Shown here piece by piece: positions 34,969 to 47,429 of a stretch of 64,000 nucleotides of DNA. The notes under the pieces were generated by a model. It made no database searches, had not been told where the DNA came from, and saw only the letters and a list, made by a program, of their open reading frames with translations. Source of the DNA: Pseudonocardia parietis (GTDB lineage: Bacteria; Actinomycetota; Actinomycetes; Mycobacteriales; Pseudonocardiaceae); the NCBI RefSeq assembly GCF_017876315.1, contig NZ_JAGINU010000001.1, forward strand, positions 1,922,001 through 1,986,000. Reading direction: 5' to 3'. How positions within the stretch are numbered: position 1 is the stretch's first letter; each line of letters opens with the position of its first letter. Both the position numbers and the translations under genes were made by a program.

Positions 34969-36246
34969 GTGAGCGACCGGCCGGACATCGGGGCCAGGGC
35001 CCACCGGGTCGTCCGGGCCGCCGCGCCGGTCGTCGTCGTGGCTGCCCTGCTGACCTCGGCGCTGCTGTTCGCGTTCGGGGATCCGCCACTGCTGCGCTGG
35101 ATCCCCTCGCCGGACGTCGCCGCGATGCACGTCGACTTCGACACCTTCTGGCACTCGGCGCACGCCCTCGCCGTCCAGGGCGCCGGCAGCGCCGCGATCT
35201 ACGAGACCGGTGCCCGGCTGCACAATCTCAATCCGCCGTTGCTCTCGGTGGTGCTCGTCCCGTTCGGGATGCTGGATCCGGTCACCGCGTACCGGCTGTT
35301 CACGGCGCTGTCGGTGGTCCTCGTCGTCGGCGCTATCGGTGTCCTCTGCCGGGAGACCGGGATCGGCCGGATCTGGACGGTGCTCGCCCTCGGCGGTGTG
35401 CTGATGTCCTCGCCGCTGCACGGGGCCCTGCTGCTCGGCCAGATCTACCCACTGCTGCTCGCCGGTCTGGTCGCCGGCTGGCTCGCCGAGCGCCGGGGAC
35501 ACCCGTACGTCGCCGCCGCCTGCTACGGCGTCACGGTGGCGTTGAAGCCGTCGCTGGCGCCCCTGCTGCTCCTGCCCGCCGCGCAGCGCCGGTGGCGGCC
35601 GTTCCTCGCCGGGATCGCGGCCGCGGCGCTGGCCACGCTCGCCGGGGTGGCGGTCGCGGGATGGCCGACCGCGTGGCAGTGGCTGGCCATGGTGCTCGCC
35701 GAGCCGGTCGGGCCGACCCCCGACAACGCGTCGCTGCCCGGTCTCGCGCTGCGCTGGGGCCTGCCCACCGTCGTCGGCACGTTCGCCGGCGGGATGCTGC
35801 TGACAGGCACCCTCGTCCACCTCGCCCGCCGCACCGCCCGGTACGGATGCACCGCGGCGGCCGGCACCGACCCGGCGGGGCCTGCGCCGTTCGCGGTCCT
35901 CGCGACCGGACTGCTCGCGGCGCCGATCTCCTGGCACAACTACCTGCTGCTACTCGTGCCCGGACTCCTGGTCCTGGCCGCGTCCGGCAGGCCGGGAGAC
36001 ACCCGCAGACGGGTCGTGGCGGCGATCCTGGCGCTGGCGGTCGTGCCGGTGAGCTGGGCGGGCCTCTGGCCGGACGGCAACCCGCTCACCCCTGTGGCGC
36101 ACGCCCTCTACACCGCCGTGCTGCTCGCGACCTGGTGGTCACTACTCCGCTCGTCGACCGTTCGTCCACCGCTCACCGACCCGAACGGCCAGAAAGGTCC
36201 AGCACCTTTCCGCTCTGCGGAAGGAGTCTCCCCTACTTTCGGCTAG
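34969..36246 (+). CDS. Polyprenol-dependent glycosyltransferase, GT87 family (membrane)
   Basis: This 425-residue protein starts at GTG 34969 with about ten hydrophobic spans. After the first span, HVDFDTFWHSAHAL carries the acidic residues of the first extracytoplasmic loop. LHNLNPPLLSVVLVPFG follows, a typical GT87 (DUF2029) segment. APISWHNYLLLLVPGLL near residue 320 is another family segment. Such enzymes (alpha-mannosyltransferases PimE/RptA type) transfer sugars from polyprenyl-phosphate donors on the outer face for cell-envelope glycans. The acceptor is unknown. The final ~25 residues are a soluble tail. Confidence 0.8.
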   Translation: MSDRPDIGARAHRVVRAAAPVVVVAALLTSALLFAFGDPPLLRWIPSPDVAAMHVDFDTFWHSAHALAVQGAGSAAIYETGARLHNLNPPLLSVVLVPFGMLDPVTAYRLFTALSVVLVVGAIGVLCRETGIGRIWTVLALGGVLMSSPLHGALLLGQIYPLLLAGLVAGWLAERRGHPYVAAACYGVTVALKPSLAPLLLLPAAQRRWRPFLAGIAAAALATLAGVAVAGWPTAWQWLAMVLAEPVGPTPDNASLPGLALRWGLPTVVGTFAGGMLLTGTLVHLARRTARYGCTAAAGTDPAGPAPFAVLATGLLAAPISWHNYLLLLVPGLLVLAASGRPGDTRRRVVAAILALAVVPVSWAGLWPDGNPLTPVAHALYTAVLLATWWSLLRSSTVRPPLTDPNGQKGPAPFRSAEGVSPTFG

Positions 36247-36288
36247 GTCGGTCACACTCCCGGCCACCCGCGAGCGAGGAGGCCAGTG

Positions 36289-37548
36289 GTGACCGACGCA
36301 TCCCGGAGCGGGGTGGCTGCCGGCGGAGCGCCGGGCAGCGCTGGCCGCAGCAGCTGGGTCGCTCCGCTCTGCTGGTCCGCGGTGGCGCTGGAAGGCTTCG
36401 ACCTGGTCGTCCTCGGCGTCGTGCTGCCCTCCCTGCTCGACGAGCCGAGTTGGGGGCTCGACCCCGCCACCGCGTCGCTGGTCACGACCGCCGGTCTGCT
36501 CGGCGTGCTGGTCGGCGCCCTGTCCGCGGGGCCGATGGCCGACCGGTTCGGTCGCCGCAGAACCATGCTGATCACGGTCGTGGCGTTCTCGGTCCTCAGC
36601 CTGGGGTGCGCGTTCGCGACCGGCCCGTGGAGCTTCGGCGCGTTGCGCTTCCTGGCGGGCCTCGGCCTCGGTGGCGTGCTGCCGGTGGCCATCGCGCTGG
36701 TCAACGAGCACGGTCGCCCCGGGCGCGGCGGCAGCGCCACGACGATTCTCATGACCGGCTACCACGTGGGCGCGGTGGCGACGTCGCTGCTGGGCATCGG
36801 GGTGATCCCGGCGTTCGGCTGGCAGTGGATGTTCGTGCTCGGCTCGGTGCCCGCGCTGGTCCTGGTGCCGATGCTGGCGAGGTTCCTGCCCGCCGACGCC
36901 CCGGCCACGGTCCCGGCCGGTGGCACGGGCGCGCGTCCGGTGACCCGCAACCCGATCGCTCAGCTGGTCAAGGACGGGTACCTGCCGTCGTCGATCGCGT
37001 TCTGGATCGCGTCGTTCATGGGGCTGCTGCTGGTGTACGGCCTCAACACCTGGCTGCCGCAGATCATGCGGGCCGCCGGATACGGGCTCGGCGCGGCGCT
37101 GTCGCAGCTGCTCGTCCTCAACGTCGGCGCGGTGCTCGGCCTGCTGGTCGCGGGCCGGGTCGCGGACCGGATCGGCCTGCGGCCGGCGACCGTCGGCTGG
37201 TTCTGCGCCGCGACGGTGTTCCTGGCGCTGCTCGCCGTCCGGATGCCGGGGATCGGCATCTACGTGGGCGTCCTGCTGGCCGGCGTGTTCGTGTTCAGCT
37301 CCCAGGTGCTGGTCTACGCCTACATCAGCCGGCACTACCCGGCCCACGCACGGGCCTCCGCGATCGGTGTCGCCAGCGGTATCGGCCGGCTCGGCGCGAT
37401 CACCGGTCCCGTGCTCGGCGGGCTCCTGCTGCAGGCCGGGGTCGCCTACCCGTGGGGCTTCTTCGCCTTCGCCGCGGTCGCGGCGCTGGGTGCGGTCGCC
37501 GTCCTGTGCGTCCGGCACGCCGACGCCGGGGTGGCGGAGCATCGATGA
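36289..37548 (+). CDS. MFS transporter, aromatic acid:H+ symporter (AAHS) type
   Basis: The GTG at 36289, six bases after GCGAGGAGG, is preferred; an adjacent GTG at 36286 is in frame; 419 aa. It has twelve predicted membrane spans. The first span holds ALEGFDLVVLGVVLPSLL, equivalent to the DGFD motif of PcaK/BenK-like carriers. The loop 2-3 motif is GPMADRFGRRRTM and loop 8-9 has GRVADRIGLRPA. AAHS members import benzoate, 4-hydroxybenzoate, protocatechuate or related acids. No catabolic genes adjoin it directly; the island starting at 42.6 kb is a possible user (inference). Confidence 0.87.
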   Translation: MTDASRSGVAAGGAPGSAGRSSWVAPLCWSAVALEGFDLVVLGVVLPSLLDEPSWGLDPATASLVTTAGLLGVLVGALSAGPMADRFGRRRTMLITVVAFSVLSLGCAFATGPWSFGALRFLAGLGLGGVLPVAIALVNEHGRPGRGGSATTILMTGYHVGAVATSLLGIGVIPAFGWQWMFVLGSVPALVLVPMLARFLPADAPATVPAGGTGARPVTRNPIAQLVKDGYLPSSIAFWIASFMGLLLVYGLNTWLPQIMRAAGYGLGAALSQLLVLNVGAVLGLLVAGRVADRIGLRPATVGWFCAATVFLALLAVRMPGIGIYVGVLLAGVFVFSSQVLVYAYISRHYPAHARASAIGVASGIGRLGAITGPVLGGLLLQAGVAYPWGFFAFAAVAALGAVAVLCVRHADAGVAEHR

Positions 37549-37840
37549 GCAGGCGGCAGAAGGAGCGCGCGGTGGGACCGTCATCCGGGACGATGCGCCG
37601 AGGGGTCCGGCCGTGAACCGCCGCTGGGAGGACCCGGCCGACCCGGCCGACGGTCCGCTGCGGACCAGCGCCCGCCCTCGGCCGGAGCGGTGCCGGTCGC
37701 CGGAGCCCACGGTGTGGGGGAGATTCGGTCATGCCCCGGAGGAGACCCGCGAGACCTGCTCCCCGGCGCGCTCCGGCCCACCGGCGCCGCCGACCGTCCG
37801 GGCTCTGGACCGGGACCGGGTTCTGGAGTCCTGACCGGCC
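37549..37840. other. 292-bp stretch without a supported gene
   Basis: This lies between the MFS stop and the convergent MarR gene. Open frames are present but are Arg/Pro-rich, lack ribosome sites and show no recognisable family. No clear terminator was found. Confidence 0.5.
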
Positions 37841-38329
37841 TCAGGCAGGCCCGCCGTCGCGGCGGCCGAACCAGGCCGGGGCGTCCCACCGCGGTCCGGC
37901 GCCGCTGCCGAGATCGGAGAGGGTGTCCTCCAACGCGGCGATCCGGTCCGCCCCGACCGCCTCGGCCCGCTGGTTGCGCAGCCGATCGAGGATGTCCGCG
38001 GACCGGGCAAGCAGATCGTGGCCGCGCGGGCTGAGCCGGACCACCTTCCGGCGGGAGTCCGCCGGGTCGACCGCCCGCACCAGGTAGTCCTGCTCCTCCA
38101 GCACGGCGATCGTCCGCCCCGCGGCCTGCTTGGTGACCCCGAGCGCCCTGGCCAGCTCGACGGCGGTGGTGCCGTCCGGGCCGACGGCCTGCAGCACGAA
38201 CCCGTGCATCGGCCGGGCATCCCCGTGCCCGACGCCGGCGAGCTCGTCGTGCAGCTCGTCGACCAGCTCCTGGAACACGCGCAGCAGGAGGAGGGGCAGG
38301 GCGTGCCCGGGCCTCGACGAATTCGACAA
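37841..38329 (-). CDS. MarR-family transcriptional regulator
   Basis: This 162-residue winged-helix protein has no ATG or GTG at a suitable place, so TTG 38327-38329 (LSNSSRPGHALPLLLLRV) is the likely start. The DNA-binding part reads ELARALGVTKQAAGRTIAVLEEQDYLV and the wing DPADSRRKVVRLSPRG. It is divergent from a cupin gene. A long inverted repeat at 38324-38368 overlaps its own start, so autorepression plus control of the cupin gene is likely. Confidence 0.85.
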   Translation of the reverse strand: MSNSSRPGHALPLLLLRVFQELVDELHDELAGVGHGDARPMHGFVLQAVGPDGTTAVELARALGVTKQAAGRTIAVLEEQDYLVRAVDPADSRRKVVRLSPRGHDLLARSADILDRLRNQRAEAVGADRIAALEDTLSDLGSGAGPRWDAPAWFGRRDGGPA

Positions 38330-38368
38330 CGTGGTTTACCTTCTACGAAGTGGTCAACGATGTTGTCG
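38324..38368. promoter_or_regulatory. Extended inverted-repeat operator between MarR and cupin genes
   Basis: CGACAACGTGGTT (38324-38336) and AACGATGTTGTCG (38356-38368) form 13-bp arms with two mismatches. An inner palindrome CTTCTACGAAG (38340-38350) sits at the centre. The symmetry covers the whole region between the divergent starts. Confidence 0.6.
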
Positions 38369-38386
38369 AGTCTAGGAGGTAGTGCG

Positions 38387-38764
38387 GTGAACGTGATCCG
38401 AGCGCTCGAGCGGCGTGTCGTCGAGACGCCGAACGCCGTGATGACGACCTTCGCCTCACCCGCGCTGGGCGGGGCGGCCCGCTCGCTGTGGCAGGTCCGG
38501 ATGGTGCCCGGCGCGACCGGGCCCTGGCACCGGATGAGCGGCGACCAGGTCTGGACCGTCCTCGACGGTGGCGCCACCGTCGAGTCCGCCGACGGGCACA
38601 CGGTGCTGGGTGCGGGGGACACCGCGGTGCTGCCGGCCGGCGAGTTGCGCCGGCTGGTCGCCGATCCGGGTGCCGGGCTGACCGCGGTGGTCACCGGCGA
38701 CGGTGACGCCCGGGCCGGGCTCGCCGACGGCACCGACCGCGGCGTCCCCGAGTGGATCGCCTGA
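38387..38764 (+). CDS. Cupin-domain protein
   Basis: The GTG at 38387 is preceded by TAGGAGGTAG; 125 aa. It is a single small beta-barrel: MVPGATGPWHRMSGDQVWTVLDG forms the first cupin motif with one His and a Gln/Asp pair, and GAGDTAVLPAGELRRL forms the second. Only some of the usual metal ligands are present, so it may be a binding protein or quinone/stress-related cupin rather than a dioxygenase. Its divergence from MarR with a shared operator suggests induction by a small phenolic or xenobiotic ligand (inference). Confidence 0.78.
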   Translation: MNVIRALERRVVETPNAVMTTFASPALGGAARSLWQVRMVPGATGPWHRMSGDQVWTVLDGGATVESADGHTVLGAGDTAVLPAGELRRLVADPGAGLTAVVTGDGDARAGLADGTDRGVPEWIA

Positions 38765-38782
38765 CCGGCGGCGGGCACGGCC

Positions 38783-41386
<2,604 letters not shown>

Positions 41387-41409
41387 CTGCGGAACCGTAC
41401 TAAGGGTGA

Positions 41410-42573
<1,164 letters not shown>

Positions 42574-42611
42574 GGTGCCGGGCCGCCGTGACCGCGCCCC
42601 CTCGAACGCGT

Positions 42612-43493
42612 CTATCCCGAGACCTCGGCGAGCACCTCCCGAATGACGCGTGCGGTGTCCCGCGGTGACTGCTCCGGAAAGAAGTGTCCACCGCTGACGG
42701 TGGAGCCCCGGACGTTCTGACAGCGACCGGCCCACTCGGCCTCGATGTCGAACAGCCCCTTCAACAACCCGTCGGCGCCCCAGATGGGAAAGGTCGGGCA
42801 GGTGAGCCGGACGTCGAGATCGGCCGCGTCGTGCTCCAGGTCGATCGTGGCCCCCGCGCGGTAGTCCGCGCACGAGGCGTGGATCATCGCCGGGTCCCGC
42901 CATGCCCGTCGGTATGCTGCCAGTTGTTCCGCGCCGTAGCCGTCCTCCAGTGACACACCTCCGTTGGCCACGAGACAGTTCTCGAAGTAGTAGTCGGGGT
43001 CCGCCCCGATCAAACGCTCCGGGAACGGCTCGGGTAGCGGAAGGAAGTACCACTGCCAGTACTGCGCCGCACGGGCGCGGTCGACGTCGTGATACATCGC
43101 CCAGGTCGGCACGACGTCGCAGGGGATCAACGCGGTGATCCTCTCCGGCGCGTCGAGAGCCATTCGATGGGCGACCCGGCCACCGCGGTCGTGGCCGGCG
43201 ACAGCGAAATTCCGGAACCCCAGCTCCGACATCACGAGCAACTGGTCATTGCTCATGTTGCGGAAGCTGTAGGTCTCGCCGTCGTCATGCGGCTTGGTCG
43301 AGCGGCCGTATCCACGGAGGTCGGAAACGACGACGGTGAAGTCACCGGCGAGTGACTCGGCGGCACCGGCCCACTGCTCGAGACATTGTGGGTAGCCGTG
43401 CAGCAGCAGCAACGGCGGCCCCGTCCCGCCGACCATGCAGTTGATCCGCACGTCCGGCACGGCGATCTCGTGGTGAGTGAATCCGGCGAACAC
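42612..43493 (-). CDS. Alpha/beta hydrolase of the haloacetate dehalogenase/epoxide hydrolase group
   Basis: The GTG at 43491-43493 is chosen because GAGGAGG lies five bases upstream; 293 aa. It has HGYP oxyanion sequence (LLLLHGYPQCLEQW) and the nucleophile Asp in AGHDRGGRVAHRMALDAP, the pattern of fluoroacetate dehalogenases. It ends with a GGHFFPEQSP histidine. The cap region reads QYWQWYFLPLPEPFP; in fluoroacetate dehalogenases, as I recall, this position is a His-Trp pair that binds halide, so the His appears to be Gln here. Dehalogenation is therefore doubtful and epoxide or ester hydrolysis is possible. It is the last gene of an eight-gene minus-strand run. Confidence 0.82.
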   Translation of the reverse strand: MFAGFTHHEIAVPDVRINCMVGGTGPPLLLLHGYPQCLEQWAGAAESLAGDFTVVVSDLRGYGRSTKPHDDGETYSFRNMSNDQLLVMSELGFRNFAVAGHDRGGRVAHRMALDAPERITALIPCDVVPTWAMYHDVDRARAAQYWQWYFLPLPEPFPERLIGADPDYYFENCLVANGGVSLEDGYGAEQLAAYRRAWRDPAMIHASCADYRAGATIDLEHDAADLDVRLTCPTFPIWGADGLLKGLFDIEAEWAGRCQNVRGSTVSGGHFFPEQSPRDTARVIREVLAEVSG

Positions 43494-43574
43494 GAAGTCC
43501 TCCTCGTGGGTGCCCGGCACGGCATCCGTGGCGAGCGCGTCGGCGAAGCATCGCTGGTACCTGCCCGCCGCAGG

Positions 43575-44252
43575 TCAGTGGTTCGGCACCGGCACGTCCA
43601 CCGGTCGCGCGATGTGCCGGCCGACGGCGTGCCCGGATTCGGCGAGCAGGCGCTCCCACTCGTCGTTGGCGCTACTGCGGAGATCGGCGAGCGCATCGTC
43701 CACGCTCACGTACCCGCGCACATCGACGGCGTCGCACGCGGCAGGGAACCGCCCGTCGTGGGCTGCGGGGTCGGCGACGATCTGAAGGTGTTCGGTCGTC
43801 CTTTCCGCTGCCGCGGACGAACCCTCGCTCAGTGTCCGCAGGAGATCGTCGCGTCGTCCACCCGGGGCCGTTCGCCACAACGTCATCAGGACGATCCGGC
43901 CGGTGGCCGGCCACGACGTGCCCTCGATCAGGTGCTGCTCGCCGAGCACGCCGCAGAACCGTGTCTTGTCGACGAAAGCTCGTTCATCGGCCTGTACGGT
44001 GTCGCGGAAGATGTCGGAGCTGAAAGAAGCATCCATCTCGTCGACGGAGTCGAAGACGAGTGCCGAACAGGCGTCGAACCCGGGGTAGGGGAGTAGAGGT
44101 CGCCCGTCGGTCAGTATCGCCGGAAACTGAACGTAACGGCGAAGGCCGGGCAGGCGCGAGGCGACGTCGGCGTGCTGCGAGCGCCAGTGGGACTGGAACT
44201 CCTCGAAGCCGGATCCGGCCCGGCGAGGTGCCATACCCAAACGAACGATCAT
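43575..44252 (-). CDS. EthD-like protein with two ferredoxin-like domains
   Basis: The start is ATG 44250-44252 (MIVRLGMAPRRAGSG) with GGAG just upstream; 225 aa. The first half has the EthD/dimeric alpha-beta barrel pattern: FEEFQSHWRSQHADVASRLPG followed by YVQF. The second half begins a similar strand (RIVLMTLWRTAP), so this looks like two barrel subunits fused. EthD-type proteins assist P450 or ether and aromatic degradation, and some are cyclases or decarboxylases. It lies between DctP1 and the hydrolase in the catabolic operon. Its exact role is unknown. Confidence 0.72.
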   Translation of the reverse strand: MIVRLGMAPRRAGSGFEEFQSHWRSQHADVASRLPGLRRYVQFPAILTDGRPLLPYPGFDACSALVFDSVDEMDASFSSDIFRDTVQADERAFVDKTRFCGVLGEQHLIEGTSWPATGRIVLMTLWRTAPGGRRDDLLRTLSEGSSAAAERTTEHLQIVADPAAHDGRFPAACDAVDVRGYVSVDDALADLRSSANDEWERLLAESGHAVGRHIARPVDVPVPNH

Positions 44253-44277
44253 CGTATCTCCGGTGTCGGCATAGTGA

Positions 44278-45399
44278 TCACGGGGCGGATTCGGCACAGC
44301 GCTGCACGCCGGTCTTGAAACCGGCATGCTTCTTCTCGGCGGCGTCGAGTTCGGCGCGGTAGCGACCGTAGAACGCTTCCGCGTCCGCCCCGTCTGCCGC
44401 GACCTGCTCGCGCCACTCGGCATCGAGAGCGGCCTTTCCCCGCTCCTTGATCGTGTTCGACTCGGCCTCCGCCAGCACGTGGACGTCGCCGCCCGACTGC
44501 TTCACCGCCTCGCAGGACGTCTTGTCGCCCGCGACATCGAACTCGGCGACCTTGGCCGGCGCTTCCGCGCTGACCTCCCGGAAGATCGCCTGCTGCTCAG
44601 GGGTCAGTGAGCGCCACTTCTCCTGGCTCATCGCCAGGGCGTTCACGGAGGAGACCCCGATACCGAGGTCGGTGAAGTGCTGGGCGACCTCGGGGAAGTG
44701 GAGTGCGCCCGCGAAGCTGAACGGAATGCCGTAGACACCGTCGACCAGACCTCGCTCCATCGAGCCGTAGATCTCGGCGAGCTCGATGTTGATGAGGTTC
44801 GCACCGACCGACTGCAGGACCTGGCTCCCGCGGTCGGTCGCGCGCAGCCGCATACCGTCGAGGTCCGCCGCGGTCCTGATCGGCTTGTTGGTCGCCAGGG
44901 CGCTCGACGTGCCGATCGACCAGGCCAGCGGAGTCAGTCCCTGGCCGTGCCACTCCTCGGCCAGAACACCGCTCTCGTCGCTGGACAGGGTGCCGAGAGC
45001 CTCGGCGACGGCCGAGGGGTTGGAACTCTCGAACGGCAGCTCACCCACGCTCGAGAGCGGGTACTTCCCCGGGTAGACGGTCGGCAACACCTGAGCGATG
45101 TCGGCGCGCCCGTCCCGGAGACCCTCTGTCGTCTCGGTCGCCTTCAGGAGCGTGGCGTCCCAGTAACGTTCGAATGTGACGCTACCTCCGGATCGTGCCT
45201 CGACCTCGTCGAGCCACCAGGTCCACAGCTCACCGATAGGCGTCTTCTCGCCTGCCATGTAGGAGAATCGCAAGGTCGTGGTGCCCGTGTCACCGCCCGC
45301 GCCGCCCGCGCCGCCCGTGCCGCATCCGGCGAGAGCGAGGGCGGCCGCGGTCGCGACCAACGCGACCAGAGTGCGACCGGCTCGTCCGGTTCGAATCAC
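44278..45399 (-). CDS. dctP: TRAP transporter substrate-binding lipoprotein DctP (first of three)
   Basis: This 373-residue protein starts at GTG 45397-45399. A signal peptide with lipobox LAGC ends near Cys25, followed by a Gly-rich linker. The DctP domain shows WTWWLDEVEARSGG, LRDGRADIAQVLP, and the ligand-binding helix region MRLRATDRGSQVLQSVGAN with the conserved carboxylate-binding Arg. It captures a carboxylate outside the membrane for DctQM. It is about half identical by eye to DctP2 at 47426-48544, both in one operon with a single DctQ-DctM pair. That implies two binding proteins share one membrane unit. Confidence 0.9.
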   Translation of the reverse strand: MIRTGRAGRTLVALVATAAALALAGCGTGGAGGAGGDTGTTTLRFSYMAGEKTPIGELWTWWLDEVEARSGGSVTFERYWDATLLKATETTEGLRDGRADIAQVLPTVYPGKYPLSSVGELPFESSNPSAVAEALGTLSSDESGVLAEEWHGQGLTPLAWSIGTSSALATNKPIRTAADLDGMRLRATDRGSQVLQSVGANLINIELAEIYGSMERGLVDGVYGIPFSFAGALHFPEVAQHFTDLGIGVSSVNALAMSQEKWRSLTPEQQAIFREVSAEAPAKVAEFDVAGDKTSCEAVKQSGGDVHVLAEAESNTIKERGKAALDAEWREQVAADGADAEAFYGRYRAELDAAEKKHAGFKTGVQRCAESAP

Positions 45400-45456
45400 A
45401 GTGTGCCTTTCGTGTTCGGTGGTGCCGGTCGTGTTCGGTGGTGCGGGAACGCTGCA

Positions 45457-46845
45457 TCACTGCGCCATCAGGCTCGGCAACCAGGTGACGAGCTCGGGGA
45501 AGGCGAAGAGGATCCCGACCAGGATCAGCTCGGTCACGATGAACGGCACGACTCCGCGGAACGCGTCCTCGACCGTCACGTCATCGACGACTCCCGCCAC
45601 GACGTAGGCGTTGAGTCCGAACGGCGGTGTCAACAGGCCGATCTCGACCATCTTCACCGCGATGATGCCGAACCACACCCCGCTGTAGCCGAGCTCGATC
45701 ACCAGCGGATAGGCGAGCGGCATCGTCAGGAGCAGGATGGACACGCCGTCCAGCAGGGCACCGAGCATCAGCAGGACCAGCAGGAAGATGACGATCACGA
45801 CCCAGCCGGCGACGTCGAGCCCGGTGACCCAGTCGGCGAGCATCACCGGTACGCGCTCGGTGACCAGGAACAAGGTGAAGATCGAACCGCCGATCAGGAG
45901 CGCGAACGTCATGCTCGTGATCGCGGAGGTCTCCCGGACCGCGCCGGCGAACGCGCGCCGCACGCCGTTCTCGGTCCGCCTGCTGCGCACGAGAAGGACC
46001 AGCAGCGCCGCGAGCGCTCCGACGGCGCCGGCCTCGGTCTCGGTGAACACGCCGGTGTAGATGCCACCCATGACCACGACGAAGATCACGACGATGTAGC
46101 CGAGTGCCTCGTACTCGCGCAGCCGGCTCGGGTTCGAACGAGGCGGCTCGGCGGTGACCGTCGTCGGGGTCCCGGTGGCCGGAGGCATCGACCCACCCAC
46201 CGTCGCAGGCTCCGGGACACGGTGCGTGCTGCGAGCCCGGTCGGTGAGGACGAGCACCACGATCGTCACGATGTAGGCGACGGCGGTGAGGATCCCCGGC
46301 ACGATCGCGCCGAGCAGCAGCTGTCCGATCGACTCCTGGGTGAGTACCCCGTAGATCACGAGTACGACGCTGGGCGGGATCAGGATGCCGAGCGTGCCGG
46401 AGGCGGCCACGATCCCCGCGGCCATCCGGATCCGGTAGCCGTGCTTGCGCATCTCGCCGACGCACAGCCGGCCGAGGGTGGCCACCGCCGCGGCGCTGGA
46501 GCCCGTCACGGCCGAGAACCCGGCGGCCGAGAGCACCGTGGCCACCCCGAGCCCGCCGGGGAACTTCCGCGTCAGACGATGCGCCAGGCTGAACAGGTCC
46601 TGCAGGACTCCTGCGTTCGCCACCAGGACGCCCATCAGGATGAACATCGGGATGACGACGAGCGCGTAGGTCGACGTCGCCTGATACGCGGCCGACGCCA
46701 GCGTCCCCGCGGTCTGTTCCACCCCGCCCGCCAGCAGCAGGCCCACGGCGCCGGCCGCCGCGAGCCCGACCGCCACCGGCATCTGGGCCGCGAGTAACGC
46801 TGCGAACACCAGGAGGGCGAGAAGGATCGTCATCCCCACACTCAT
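45457..46845 (-). CDS. dctM: TRAP transporter large permease DctM
   Basis: The ATG at 46843-46845 overlaps the dctQ stop (ATGA) and has GGAGG upstream; 462 aa. It has eleven to thirteen hydrophobic spans. Family features are TGSSAAAVATLGRLCVGEM, ASGTLGILIPPSVVLVIYG and LTPPFGLNAYVVAGV. A hydrophilic ~50-residue loop rich in Pro/Thr lies in the middle. It performs sodium-driven uptake of the DctP-bound acid in the inner membrane. Confidence 0.93.
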   Translation of the reverse strand: MSVGMTILLALLVFAALLAAQMPVAVGLAAAGAVGLLLAGGVEQTAGTLASAAYQATSTYALVVIPMFILMGVLVANAGVLQDLFSLAHRLTRKFPGGLGVATVLSAAGFSAVTGSSAAAVATLGRLCVGEMRKHGYRIRMAAGIVAASGTLGILIPPSVVLVIYGVLTQESIGQLLLGAIVPGILTAVAYIVTIVVLVLTDRARSTHRVPEPATVGGSMPPATGTPTTVTAEPPRSNPSRLREYEALGYIVVIFVVVMGGIYTGVFTETEAGAVGALAALLVLLVRSRRTENGVRRAFAGAVRETSAITSMTFALLIGGSIFTLFLVTERVPVMLADWVTGLDVAGWVVIVIFLLVLLMLGALLDGVSILLLTMPLAYPLVIELGYSGVWFGIIAVKMVEIGLLTPPFGLNAYVVAGVVDDVTVEDAFRGVVPFIVTELILVGILFAFPELVTWLPSLMAQ

Positions 46846-47429
46846 CGTGAGACCTCCTGCGACGGGTCGGGCTGCGGATCGGCAGCGGCTTCCGCTGCCG
46901 GGGTGGTCGAGGACGACCCGGCCGAGGGGGGAGGGGCGGCTCCGAGCACCAACCGGACGTCGTCGACCAGCCGCAGCAGCAGGGTGAGTGCCCAGAGTGC
47001 GAAGCCGATCGGCACCACCGCCCGGGCCGGCCAGGTCGGGAGGCTCTGGAACCCCGCGGTCGTGTCGCTGTACTCGAACGCCTCGACGGCACGCTCGAAC
47101 GACAGCACCGTCATCCAGGTGAGCAGGACGATGCACGCGGCGTAGCCCACGGTTCGCACGGCCGCCCGCACGCGCGCCGGCAACCGGTCCGTGACGAGCG
47201 ACGTCCGCACGTGCGTACCGGTCGCCTCGCCGTTGCCCAGCCCGAACGCGACGGCGGCGAGCAGGATCAGGGGTGCGATCTCGACCGCGCCCGCGATCGA
47301 CTGCCCGGTCGCTGAGCGCCGTGCCACGTCGGCCACGGTGAGCAGCATCAACAGGACGAGTGCGGCGGTGGCGAGCAGGGCACAGACGCTGTTCGCCGTC
47401 CCGACGGCGCGCCGCACCAGGCCGCTCAT
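46842..47429 (-). CDS. dctQ: TRAP transporter small permease DctQ
   Basis: The ATG at 47427-47429 overlaps the dctP2 stop; 195 aa. It has four membrane spans with the family pattern VADVARRS after the first span, GNGEATGTHVRTSLVTDRLP between spans two and three, and PIGFALWALTLLLRLVDDV at the end. The C-terminal 35 residues are a Pro/Ala-rich tail. It pairs with DctM. Confidence 0.9.
   Translation of the reverse strand: MSGLVRRAVGTANSVCALLATAALVLLMLLTVADVARRSATGQSIAGAVEIAPLILLAAVAFGLGNGEATGTHVRTSLVTDRLPARVRAAVRTVGYAACIVLLTWMTVLSFERAVEAFEYSDTTAGFQSLPTWPARAVVPIGFALWALTLLLRLVDDVRLVLGAAPPPSAGSSSTTPAAEAAADPQPDPSQEVSR

Noticed and set aside
37367..37834. 155-residue frame overlapping the 3' end of the MFS gene
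   Set aside because: Its first part is out of frame with a well-supported transporter gene and the rest is Arg/Pro-rich with no ribosome site.
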